NCBI GenBank assembly: GCA_964443435.1
Contig: CAYUCW010000001.1
Location: 101,347 to 165,346 of the forward strand
DNA from: Pseudaquidulcibacter sp964443435
GTDB taxonomy: Bacteria > Pseudomonadota > Alphaproteobacteria > Caulobacterales > Aquidulcibacteraceae
Reading direction: 5' to 3'
Length of the DNA stretch: 64,000 bases
Below the pieces are notes generated by a model. The model worked only from the letters and a program-made list of their open reading frames with translations, made no database searches and was not told where the DNA came from. The translations under genes were made by a program, and so were the position numbers. Position 1 is the first letter of the stretch. Each line of letters begins with the position of its first letter. Positions 26,756 to 34,585 of this stretch are shown piece by piece.

Positions 26756-27835
26756 TTATGGCTGATTGGCAACAGAATTGCCGTTTTTAATATAAGCTTT
26801 TCCTTCAAGTTCTAATTCTACAATAATCGCTGCAATGGTTCGCCAAGGCAATAAACTTATTTGGCAAAGCTCATCCATGCTTATAGGGGTAGGCGATAAT
26901 AATTCTAAGATTTGCGCTTTAATTGAATTATCAATATTCAAAGCAGCTTCTTGATAGGTATAATCCTTATTATTTTCCCTAAGTCCAGTGAAGCCAGCAA
27001 GGCAATCTATGACATCATCACCATTCATAATTAATGATGCGCCTTCCTTAATCAAACTATTTGGTCCCCAAGCGCGTGGATCTAGTGGAGAGCCAGGAAC
27101 CGCCATTACTTCGCGGCCTTGTTCATTTGCAAATCTTGCAGTTATAAGTGAGCCTGATTTTTCTTCGGCTTCTACTATTATAACGCCAATTGAAAGCCCT
27201 GAAATTATGCGGTTACGCCTTGGAAAATCTCTTGCAAAAACTGGTGCGTTAAAACCATTTTCCGAAACTATAAGCCCTGTTTCTTTTATTTTATGATAAA
27301 GTTCAGTATTTTCAGGGGGGTAAATATGATTAATACCACCTGCAACAACGGCAATTGTTCCAGTTTCAAGGCTTGCAACATGTGCCGCACTATCAATTCC
27401 ACGCGCAAGACCAGAAGCTATAGAATATCCTTTTTGCCCAAGGAATTTTGCAATTTCGCGTGTAAATCTTATACCTACTCCAGAAGCGTTTCGTGCTCCA
27501 ACAATTCCAATACTTTGCTTTTGTAAAAGGCTTTTATTCCCAATAACGGAAATAATAGGTGGTGGCGGATTTATTTTTGATAAAGCAAGCGGATATAAAT
27601 CATCCTTGGCAAGAATATATTCACCACCAAAATCCATAGTCTTTTTATATTCATCTTCGATAATTTTACTATCAATAAGATTATAAGTTTTCTTAGATTT
27701 AAGCTTGGGTATTTCTTTTAAAGCGTTTTCCGCAGTACCAAATTTTGATAAAAGACCAAAGAAAGAAACAGGACCTATGCCTTCAATTCTTGAAAGGCTT
27801 ATCCATGATAGAATTTCTTTTTCTTTTAAACTCAT
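26756..27835 (-). CDS. dprA: DNA-processing protein DprA
   Basis: Binds incoming single-stranded DNA and loads RecA during natural transformation. 359 aa: an N-terminal helix-hairpin-helix/SAM-like part, the Rossmann-like core with IGIVGARNASGVG, SGLARGIDSAAH, and the DFPRRNRIISGLS motif, and a C-terminal winged helix (from about residue 300). Presence of dprA alone does not prove competence. ATG overlaps the plsY stop (ATGA). Confidence 0.94.
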   Translation of the reverse strand: MSLKEKEILSWISLSRIEGIGPVSFFGLLSKFGTAENALKEIPKLKSKKTYNLIDSKIIEDEYKKTMDFGGEYILAKDDLYPLALSKINPPPPIISVIGNKSLLQKQSIGIVGARNASGVGIRFTREIAKFLGQKGYSIASGLARGIDSAAHVASLETGTIAVVAGGINHIYPPENTELYHKIKETGLIVSENGFNAPVFARDFPRRNRIISGLSIGVIIVEAEEKSGSLITARFANEQGREVMAVPGSPLDPRAWGPNSLIKEGASLIMNGDDVIDCLAGFTGLRENNKDYTYQEAALNIDNSIKAQILELLSPTPISMDELCQISLLPWRTIAAIIVELELEGKAYIKNGNSVANQP

Positions 27836-28446
27836 GTATTGTTTGCTTCTGGCTCTGGTTTAGATTTATTGCCAATTTTTGATTCAGTACCATTCAAAAG
27901 CTTTTTAATATTCTCTTTATGGCGTATAAAAATAAGTATCGACATGAAACTTATAGCAAGTGTCACAATAATATTTTGCTTTAAAATTAGTGACGCGACT
28001 GGTGCAATTATTGCCGCTATTAGTGCGCCTAGAGAAGAATATTTTGATATAAATGCGGCCGATAGCCAAACAAGTCCTGAAACAATTCCTAATGGCCAAT
28101 AGCCTATGAATAACGTACCAAAAAAGGTTGCAACACCTTTACCGCCTTTAAATTTAAGCCATACAGGGAAGCAATGCCCTAAAAATGCCGCCGCACCCGC
28201 TATCCAGCCAATTTCATTGCCAAAGAAATGACGCATAATAAATAGTGCAAACATTGCCTTACCTGCATCAAGCAATAAAGTAGCAATTGCAATATCTTTA
28301 CGGCCTGTCCTTAGAACATTTGTAGCGCCAATATTTCCAGAACCTATAGAGCGTATATCGCCAAGTCCTGCCATTCTTGTAATGATTAAACCAAATGGAA
28401 TAGATCCAAGTAAATAACCAATTATTATTGCGATTAGATAATTCAT
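27832..28446 (-). CDS. plsY: Glycerol-3-phosphate acyltransferase PlsY
   Basis: Inner-membrane enzyme that acylates glycerol-3-phosphate from acyl-phosphate, the first step of phospholipid synthesis. 204 aa with five to six helices. The three PlsY motifs are visible: SIGSGNIGATNVLR, FKGGKGVATFFG and the later IRHKENIKKLLNGTE. Coupled upstream to pyrC' (TAATG) and downstream to dprA (ATGA). Confidence 0.95.
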   Translation of the reverse strand: MNYLIAIIIGYLLGSIPFGLIITRMAGLGDIRSIGSGNIGATNVLRTGRKDIAIATLLLDAGKAMFALFIMRHFFGNEIGWIAGAAAFLGHCFPVWLKFKGGKGVATFFGTLFIGYWPLGIVSGLVWLSAAFISKYSSLGALIAAIIAPVASLILKQNIIVTLAISFMSILIFIRHKENIKKLLNGTESKIGNKSKPEPEANNT

Positions 28447-29741
28447 TATAAAATTGGTCCTGTATCTATATCATAAACTTTATTGCCATCTACCCAAGTT
28501 TGAAGGACTTTACCTTGTAAAAGTCTTCCATCAAATGCTGCATTCTTTGATTTTGAAAACATATTATCGGCATCAAACTTTATTGGATAACCTGCGTCAA
28601 CTATTAAAATATCAGCAGGTGAACCTTTTTTGATTTTGCCTTGTTCAAGTCCAAGTAAAGAAGCAGGATTTGCGCATAATGCTTTTACAATATCCAATAA
28701 TTCAAGGTGACCTTCATGATACAGTATTAATGATGCTGGCAATAATACTTCAAGGGCACTTGCCCCAAATGAAGCTTCGTCAAATGGCAATCTTTTTTCT
28801 TCGGCAGGGCATGGTGTATGGCCTGAAACAATAACATCAATAATTCCATCTTTTACAGCCTTAACAAGCGCTAGCCTATCTGATTCAGATCTTAAAGGCG
28901 GGTCAAGTTTGGTAAAAGTTCTATATTCGCCAATATCATTATCATTTAAAGTTAGATTATGAATATTAACCGAAGCATAAACATCAAGTCCTTGGCTTTT
29001 GGCATTTGCAATTAAAGGAAGGCTTGATTTAGATGAAATCATATCAAGTAATAATTTTGCGCCCGTCATTGCCGCAAGCGTAATATCGCGGTTTACAAAT
29101 ATAGTTTCCGCGCCAGACGATATACCAGATAATCCAAGTCTTGCGGCATTTTCACCTTGTGAAACTACTCCACCTTTGGCAAGCCAAGGGTCTTGTGGGC
29201 GTACTGAAATTAAAGCGTCAAATGCCGTTGAATAAGTCATTATTCTTTGCATGGTTTTTGTATCGCTTATGGGATTATAGCCATTAGAGAACATAACCGC
29301 ACCTGTTTCGCACATAAGCCCGATTTCCGCCATTTCAACACCATTAAGGCCATTTGTAAGCGCACCACAAGGCAATACTTTAGAAAGGCTTGTATCGCGA
29401 CCGCGGCGTTTAATGAAATCCGTTTTGGCGGCACTATCAATTGTTGGATTTGTATCAGGTTGTATAATAATAGTTGTTATGCCGCCCGAAACCGCGGCGC
29501 GACCAGCGGATTTTAAGGTTTCGACATGCTCTTCCCCTGGTTCACCTGTTGAAACTCTAAGGTCTATTATCCCTGGCATAAGAATATTGCCATCACAGTC
29601 AATAATCTCTGTATCATCTGGATAATTATTTATAGTTTGCGAAAAGTCGGTAATAATTCCATTTTCAATAAGAACTTCCGCTGGTGCATCATGGTTTGAA
29701 TAAGCATCTATTACGCGGGCATTTTTAAATAAGTAATTCAT
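28446..29741 (-). CDS. Dihydroorotase-like protein without metal ligands (PyrC' type)
   Basis: 431-aa amidohydrolase-fold protein directly downstream of pyrB. The metal site is gone: the HxH motif reads R62-V-S64 (PGIIDLRVSTGEPG), the bridging lysine region reads GAVMFSNGYN, the expected histidine is in ISVRPQDP as Arg, and the SDHAPH aspartate is Gly (VSGHTPC). It cannot be a normal dihydroorotase. In Pseudomonas an inactive PyrC' encoded next to pyrB is needed to assemble active aspartate transcarbamoylase; the same role here is inference from position. The other homologue (4061-5541) keeps most ligands. Confidence 0.88.
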   Translation of the reverse strand: MNYLFKNARVIDAYSNHDAPAEVLIENGIITDFSQTINNYPDDTEIIDCDGNILMPGIIDLRVSTGEPGEEHVETLKSAGRAAVSGGITTIIIQPDTNPTIDSAAKTDFIKRRGRDTSLSKVLPCGALTNGLNGVEMAEIGLMCETGAVMFSNGYNPISDTKTMQRIMTYSTAFDALISVRPQDPWLAKGGVVSQGENAARLGLSGISSGAETIFVNRDITLAAMTGAKLLLDMISSKSSLPLIANAKSQGLDVYASVNIHNLTLNDNDIGEYRTFTKLDPPLRSESDRLALVKAVKDGIIDVIVSGHTPCPAEEKRLPFDEASFGASALEVLLPASLILYHEGHLELLDIVKALCANPASLLGLEQGKIKKGSPADILIVDAGYPIKFDADNMFSKSKNAAFDGRLLQGKVLQTWVDGNKVYDIDTGPIL

Positions 29742-29749
29742 TTCTGCCC

Positions 29750-30709
29750 CTATCGTTTTTCATAAGAAGCCAAAGCTTCTAAAATTGCCATGCGCATTGC
29801 CACACCAGATTCAACTTGTGTGCCAATAAGCGAAATGTTTGGATCATCCGCAATCTCTGAATCAAGTTCAATGCCTCTATTCATTGGTCCAGGATGCATG
29901 ATTTTAACATTAGGCGAAGCAAGCGCTAATCTATCGCGGTCAATTCCAAAAAATCTAAAATACTCACGTGAAGAAGGCAGGAATGAACCATTCATTCTTT
30001 CAAGCTGTAGTCTAAGTGCCATTATAATATCAACGCCTTTAATGCCTTGATTAATATCATTATAAACTTCAACACCCCATGCATGGGCATTATAAGGCAT
30101 AAGGGTAGGGGGCGCGATAAGTCTTACTTCTGCACCAAGCATATTTAGTAAGTTAACATTGGAACGTGCAACCCTTGAATGAAGTATATCACCGCATATT
30201 GCGATTTTTAAACCTTCAATTCTTCCAAACGTCCTTTGTATTGTAAGCGCGTCAAGTAATGCTTGGCTTGGATGTTCATGTTTACCATCACCCGCATTAA
30301 TAACAGAGCATCCAACTTTTTGCGATAAAAGTGCCACCGCACCAGATGAAGCATGTCTTACAACCAATAAATCAGGCCCCATTGCATTTAGTGTAGAGGC
30401 TGTATCAAGTAAGGTTTCGCCTTTTGCCACCGATGATGTCTTAACCGACATATTAACAACATCGGCGCCAAGTCTTTTACCGGCTAATTCAAAGCTTGCT
30501 TGAGTACGAGTTGAGTTTTCAAAAAAAAGATTAATAAGAGTTCTTCCATTAAGAATAGGAAGCTTTTTATGTTTGGCATGAATAAAGGGCAAAAAAACTT
30601 GCGCCCTTTCAATAAGTTCAAGGGCATCAAAGCGACTTAAATCGCTTATTTGCAATAAATGCCTTTGCGAAAAAGGCAATCGCGGTTCAGGTAGTTCAAG
30701 TATAGTCAC
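29750..30709 (-). CDS. pyrB: Aspartate carbamoyltransferase catalytic chain
   Basis: Makes carbamoyl-aspartate, the committed pyrimidine step. 319 aa. Carbamoyl-phosphate site FFENSTRTQASFELAGKRL, then SVAKGETLLDTASTL, and HPSQALLDALT are intact. Start is GTG at 30709; no ATG fits the family N-terminus. A GC-rich hairpin lies 23 bases upstream, and no convincing Shine-Dalgarno is present. Ends 8 bp before the pyrC' start, so they form pyrB-pyrC'. Confidence 0.95.
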   Translation of the reverse strand: MTILELPEPRLPFSQRHLLQISDLSRFDALELIERAQVFLPFIHAKHKKLPILNGRTLINLFFENSTRTQASFELAGKRLGADVVNMSVKTSSVAKGETLLDTASTLNAMGPDLLVVRHASSGAVALLSQKVGCSVINAGDGKHEHPSQALLDALTIQRTFGRIEGLKIAICGDILHSRVARSNVNLLNMLGAEVRLIAPPTLMPYNAHAWGVEVYNDINQGIKGVDIIMALRLQLERMNGSFLPSSREYFRFFGIDRDRLALASPNVKIMHPGPMNRGIELDSEIADDPNISLIGTQVESGVAMRMAILEALASYEKR

Positions 30710-30732
30710 AAAATCTGTGTTTAAACCTAATT

Positions 30733-30753
30733 ACCCCCAATTGGCAAGGGGGT
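30733..30753. promoter_or_regulatory. GC-rich hairpin between ruvX and pyrB
   Basis: Six-base perfect arms ACCCCC/GGGGGT around a 9-nt loop. In such AT-rich DNA it stands out. On the minus strand it sits after the ruvX stop and 23 bases before the pyrB GTG, without a following T-run, so it may be an imperfect terminator for ruvX or a leader structure that controls pyrB. Confidence 0.45.
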
Positions 30754-30760
30754 TCGCTCA

Positions 30761-31237
30761 TTATTCAAATAATCTGTCAAGAAAACCCTGTAAAACGAAG
30801 CAAGCGGCGGCACTATCGACTTTATCAGCTCGTTTGCTTCGTGAAACATCGGCATCTATCATTTGTCTTTGCACCGCAGATGTTGAAAGCCTTTCATCCC
30901 ACATAATTAATGGAACGTCTTTTACACTCACTAAGTTTCTTGCAAATGCCCTTGCGGCTTGGGCACTTGGCCCCGAAGTGCCGTCCATGTTTAAAGGATG
31001 CCCCATAACAATCGCAAAACATTCTTTTTCGTCAAAGATTTTGAAAATCTCATTTGAGGTGGGCTGAAGTTTGCCTTTTTTTACCGAATTCATAGGGCTA
31101 GCAATGGTTCTTGTAAGATCTGAAACCGCAATGCCAATATTTTTGCTTCCATTATCAATGCCCATAATAGCGGCTTTTATTGGATATTTATTTGCCTTTA
31201 GGTCAGATAAAAATTCTGTAAATTCGAAAATTGGCAT
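30761..31237 (-). CDS. ruvX: Holliday junction resolvase-like nuclease RuvX (YqgF)
   Basis: 158-aa RNase H-fold protein involved in 16S rRNA 5' maturation and/or junction resolution. Motifs: IMGIDNGSKNIGIAVSD at residues 24-40, VMGHPLNMDGTSG, WDERLSTSAVQ and DKVDSAAACFVLQGFLD at the end. It has about 18 extra N-terminal residues compared with typical YqgF. Upstream of pyrB; divergent from thrB with an 82-bp gap. Confidence 0.92.
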   Translation of the reverse strand: MPIFEFTEFLSDLKANKYPIKAAIMGIDNGSKNIGIAVSDLTRTIASPMNSVKKGKLQPTSNEIFKIFDEKECFAIVMGHPLNMDGTSGPSAQAARAFARNLVSVKDVPLIMWDERLSTSAVQRQMIDADVSRSKRADKVDSAAACFVLQGFLDRLFE

Positions 31238-31319
31238 TAAAACACTTGCATAGAAATTAAATAAAGTTAGAAAACACCATTAACTATCCCAATTATAAAT
31301 ACAAGATTTGAAGTAAATT

Positions 31320-32285
31320 ATGGCTGTTTATACTATTTTATCAGATGAAGATATTGAAACCATTAAAACAGCCTATGGGCTTGGTGATATTATAAACTTG
31401 AAAGGGATTGCCGAAGGTGTTCAAAACTCTAATTATTTATTAGAAACTACAGATGGTCGCTTTATACTTACAATCTATGAAGCAATGGTCAGTATTCCTG
31501 AGCTTCCATTTTATTTAGGGGCGACTGAAAAAGCTGCAAATCTTGGGCTGCCTGCTGCAAGGCCATTAAAAACTAAAACTGATAAAATGGTTTTTGAGTT
31601 TCGTGGTAAATCGTGCGCAATTTGTACATTTTTAAATGGGTTATCACCAAAAACACCAAATGCTGAGCAAACTAAGGCGGCGGGCGCAATGCTTGCTAAT
31701 CTTCATAATGCATTAAATGATTATGATAATATACGTGAAAATGATTTAAGCCTTTCAGGCTGGAAAAAAATGTGGGGCGAATGTAAACTAGAGGCTGAAA
31801 AGCTTGAAAATGGTTTGTCTTTATTAATTGAGCAAGACTTAAAAGAGTTTGAAGACAATTGGCCAAAAGATGGTTTGCCAAAAGGTTTTATTCATGCAGA
31901 TTTATTTCCTGATAATGTATTATTCACCGGCGATAAAGTAACAGGAATTATTGATTTTTATTTTGGCGCAACTGACTTTTTTGCATATGATTTAGCGGTA
32001 ATGCTTAATGCATGGTGTTTTATCTCAGGTGGGAGAGAGTTTGATATAACCAAAGGCAAAGCTCTTATTGCTGGCTATCAATCTATAAGGCCGCTTAATG
32101 ATAAAGAAAAAATGCTTATGCCATTATTGGCGCGCGGTGCGGCACTTCGTTTCTTTTTAACCCGTATGATTGATTGGACCAAGGATAATGAAGGGGCAAT
32201 CGTAACTAAAAAGAATCCGCGCGAATATACAAATAGACTGGCATTCCATAGAAATGCCAAGTCATTTGCGGATTATGGTGGCTAG
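31320..32285 (+). CDS. thrB: Homoserine kinase (APH-fold type)
   Basis: Phosphorylates homoserine for threonine synthesis. 321 aa of the aminoglycoside-phosphotransferase fold: EGVQNSNYLLETTDGRFILTIYE in the N-lobe, catalytic loop FIHADLFPDNVLF and the metal-binding IIDFYFGATDFFAYDLAV, a wording typical of type II ThrB rather than an antibiotic kinase. Stands alone. Its TAG stop overlaps the opposite-strand TAG of the lipoprotein gene in a CTAG palindrome. Confidence 0.92.
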   Translation: MAVYTILSDEDIETIKTAYGLGDIINLKGIAEGVQNSNYLLETTDGRFILTIYEAMVSIPELPFYLGATEKAANLGLPAARPLKTKTDKMVFEFRGKSCAICTFLNGLSPKTPNAEQTKAAGAMLANLHNALNDYDNIRENDLSLSGWKKMWGECKLEAEKLENGLSLLIEQDLKEFEDNWPKDGLPKGFIHADLFPDNVLFTGDKVTGIIDFYFGATDFFAYDLAVMLNAWCFISGGREFDITKGKALIAGYQSIRPLNDKEKMLMPLLARGAALRFFLTRMIDWTKDNEGAIVTKKNPREYTNRLAFHRNAKSFADYGG

Positions 32286-33103
32286 TTTTCGGCTTTATCT
32301 TTTTTAGTTTTAAAGCTTTCGATTTTATTTTTTACAGAAATATAAATTAATAAAAGAGCTGCAAAAGGTGCTATTGCGGCAAATATAAGTATTATAACAG
32401 AAACACCATAAAAAAAGATTTCCCAAATATTTTCAATTGCATTAACAACTGGTTGCATGCTTGCTTTTGTTATGCCGCCTTTCTTAGAATTATAAGTAAT
32501 ATTAAGAATTGACATTTCAACTCTTGTTTTTGAATCTGCAAGATTTTTCTGATTAGTATTTATATTCTGATTGAGATAATTTAGGCGTAGTTCCAATTCA
32601 GATCTTTCACCTTCTGTTAGATCATTTCTTTTTAAATCTCGTTTTATTTTATTTATATCGTCTTGGTTTTGCGTAACTAGATCAGTTTGTGTCGAAATTT
32701 CCGAAGTTAAATTTACGGCATTCGTTGAATCAAATTCTACTTTTCCGCCTAGTTTTAAAGCTTCCGAAGAAAGACTATCTCTAAAAGGTAAAATATATTC
32801 TGGAACCGCACGTATGTTTAAATTCGCATCTATTGGTCCATTTGAATTATTATAATTATAAGATAGGATTTGGCATTTATCAGCGCCAGCCTTTTCGCAA
32901 AGGCTTCTATGGTTTTTTAAGCTTGTTTCAATCGTGCTTTCAGGGATTTTTAAACCCATAGAATAATCAAGCGCAATACTTTGCTTTCCTGCGCTTGGTG
33001 AAGATGCTTCTGCTTCTAGTGCAGCTGTTTTATAGGTTCGATCTGCTGCGTCCCCACATGCGTATAAAGAAAATAGTCCAAATAATAGTATAATTTTTTT
33101 CAT
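32282..33103 (-). CDS. DUF4349-type lipoprotein with C-terminal membrane helix
   Basis: 273 aa. N-terminal lipoprotein signal with lipobox LYAC (Cys16), a region around residues 100-145 (AVPEYILPFRDSLSSEALKLGGKVEFDST) as in DUF4349 proteins, a coiled coil (about 145-195, QDDINKIKRDLKRNDLTEGERSELELRLNYL), and a long hydrophobic helix near residues 228-256 followed by a lysine-rich end. This double anchoring is usual for DUF4349 proteins; the function is unknown. It has the best ribosome site in the window (AAGGAGG, 5 bases before ATG), with a long hairpin directly upstream. Confidence 0.8.
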   Translation of the reverse strand: MKKIILLFGLFSLYACGDAADRTYKTAALEAEASSPSAGKQSIALDYSMGLKIPESTIETSLKNHRSLCEKAGADKCQILSYNYNNSNGPIDANLNIRAVPEYILPFRDSLSSEALKLGGKVEFDSTNAVNLTSEISTQTDLVTQNQDDINKIKRDLKRNDLTEGERSELELRLNYLNQNINTNQKNLADSKTRVEMSILNITYNSKKGGITKASMQPVVNAIENIWEIFFYGVSVIILIFAAIAPFAALLLIYISVKNKIESFKTKKDKAEN

Positions 33104-33114
33104 ATTAACCTCCT

Positions 33115-33171
33115 TAATAACTAGAGCTTTACTTTCACGATTAAAAGCAACGAAAGCTTGACTAGTTATTA
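33115..33171. promoter_or_regulatory. Long imperfect inverted repeat between DUF4349 and Nudix genes
   Basis: Outer arms TAATAACTAG (33115-33124) and CTAGTTATTA (33162-33171) are perfect; inner arms AGCTTT (33125-33130) and AAAGCT (33153-33158) continue the stem after a 3-nt bulge, leaving a 22-nt loop. On the minus strand the stem touches the AAGGAGG ribosome site of the DUF4349 gene. It could be a leader hairpin or an operator in the divergent promoter. Confidence 0.6.
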
Positions 33172-33212
33172 TTTAGGCTTAAAGAGCGATTTTGGCTTTT
33201 CAAAGGCAGATT

Positions 33213-33683
33213 ATGGCACATTTCGCGATACAATTTGGCAAAACTATTATAGGCAAAACTTATAAACAAAGACAAAGTGTTTATGGCATTTGTCGTGGAG
33301 AAAATGGCAAAATAGCAATTGTCAAAGTTGGTGATAAACACAAGTTTTATTATGATTTACCAGGCGGTGGCGTTGAAAATGAAGAAAGTGAGCCTGAAGC
33401 TCTTATAAGAGAATTTGAAGAAGAAACTGGCCTTATTGTTTGGCCAATTCGCCAAATGGGTCGCTCTGGTCAATTTTGGATAAATAAAGAAGTACCGTTA
33501 AATTCACTTTCAAGTTTTTATGAAGTTGAAATTACTGGTCAACCTGTAGAGCCAACCGAAGAAAATCACACACTTGTTTGGCTTACTATCGAAGAAGCTT
33601 CTAAGAAAGTACGCCACGATAGTCATGCTTGGGCTATACTCTCATTTCAGAGAGAACAATATAAAAGCGACAATCCAGCTTAA
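33213..33683 (+). CDS. Nudix hydrolase
   Basis: 156-aa Nudix-fold pyrophosphohydrolase. The Nudix box is complete: Gly52, Glu58 and REFEEETGL (residues 66-74), preceded by YDLPGGG. Substrate cannot be told; such proteins hydrolyse oxidised or activated nucleotides. I use the ATG at 33213, with AAAGG in front, rather than an in-frame TTG at 33192. Stands alone, divergent from the DUF4349 lipoprotein gene. Confidence 0.9.
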   Translation: MAHFAIQFGKTIIGKTYKQRQSVYGICRGENGKIAIVKVGDKHKFYYDLPGGGVENEESEPEALIREFEEETGLIVWPIRQMGRSGQFWINKEVPLNSLSSFYEVEITGQPVEPTEENHTLVWLTIEEASKKVRHDSHAWAILSFQREQYKSDNPA

Positions 33684-33733
33684 ATAAATTTAATCTAAAT
33701 GACCAAAATGTAAGGTGTTTTGATAGGTTTTTA

Positions 33734-34507
33734 ATGCAAAACCCAATTATGGGTTTTAATAATCGTATTCTTTTAAAGTTTTGTGCATATTCCATTGCAA
33801 TTATTTTTGTTGCAATCTTTTTGCTATTTATAAATAAAATTACAAGATTTATTGCAAATAAAGATAATTTTACAATTACTTATCAAAAAATTGATTTGCT
33901 TGAACCTGTTGCACCTAAACCAGAAATCAAGCCAAAAACTGAAATAATACAAGAAAATTCTAAAAATGTTTTAGAAGCAAACACTGTAAAGCCACAGGCT
34001 AGCCAGAATATAATTAAAACAAATAGTGAAATTATAACAAGTTCTGTGGTTCCTTCAAAAAATATCGCGAAATTCAATTCGGTTATTTATTCACCAAAAG
34101 TCCTTGAAGATGCGATTTTAAAAACCCCACAGATTTCAAATAAATCATTGGCTGTTATACATGCACTTGAATGTGAAAGAGTGGACATTAAAGAAAGACC
34201 AAAAGACTGCCCACCATCTTCAACAGCACGCAAAATTATAGAAGAAGCGCAAAAACCCAAATATACTGGTCAATTTACTAAAGGGCAAACTGTTGCAGAA
34301 ATAAATGCAAAACGCTATGCAGGTTGGCGCGATAAATGTGAAACAAACAGTGGCGACAAAGCAACGATTTGTATTCCATTTGGCAAAAAGCCGTATCGAA
34401 TAAAAACCCCATATGAATTATGCATGGAAAAAGGATTGGGCGGTTGTACAAGGCCGCCAATGCCAGACGGCACACAATCAAAAGCTTTGAATTATGGAAA
34501 TGAATAA
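33734..34507 (+). CDS. Membrane-anchored periplasmic protein with six C-terminal cysteines
   Basis: I do not recognise this 257-aa protein. It has a single N-terminal helix (about residues 14-33), a Pro/Lys-rich linker (about 58-90), and a C-terminal part with cysteines at 147, 159, 202, 213, 230 and 238, spaced as three pairs (ECERVDIKERPKDCPP; KCETNSGDKATIC; LCMEKGLGGCTRPP). The pairing fits three disulfides in the periplasm. The layout, a helix plus a proline-rich linker, recalls TonB-like proteins, but the TonB C-terminal motif is absent. It lies 50 bp after the Nudix gene and 78 bp before uvrB. Confidence 0.7.
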   Translation: MQNPIMGFNNRILLKFCAYSIAIIFVAIFLLFINKITRFIANKDNFTITYQKIDLLEPVAPKPEIKPKTEIIQENSKNVLEANTVKPQASQNIIKTNSEIITSSVVPSKNIAKFNSVIYSPKVLEDAILKTPQISNKSLAVIHALECERVDIKERPKDCPPSSTARKIIEEAQKPKYTGQFTKGQTVAEINAKRYAGWRDKCETNSGDKATICIPFGKKPYRIKTPYELCMEKGLGGCTRPPMPDGTQSKALNYGNE

Positions 34508-34585
34508 GGTTTATATATGTGTAATGCTGACATTAATTGTCAATTAAAGGCTATTATTTATCTTTAAAATCTCTATTATTTAAAC

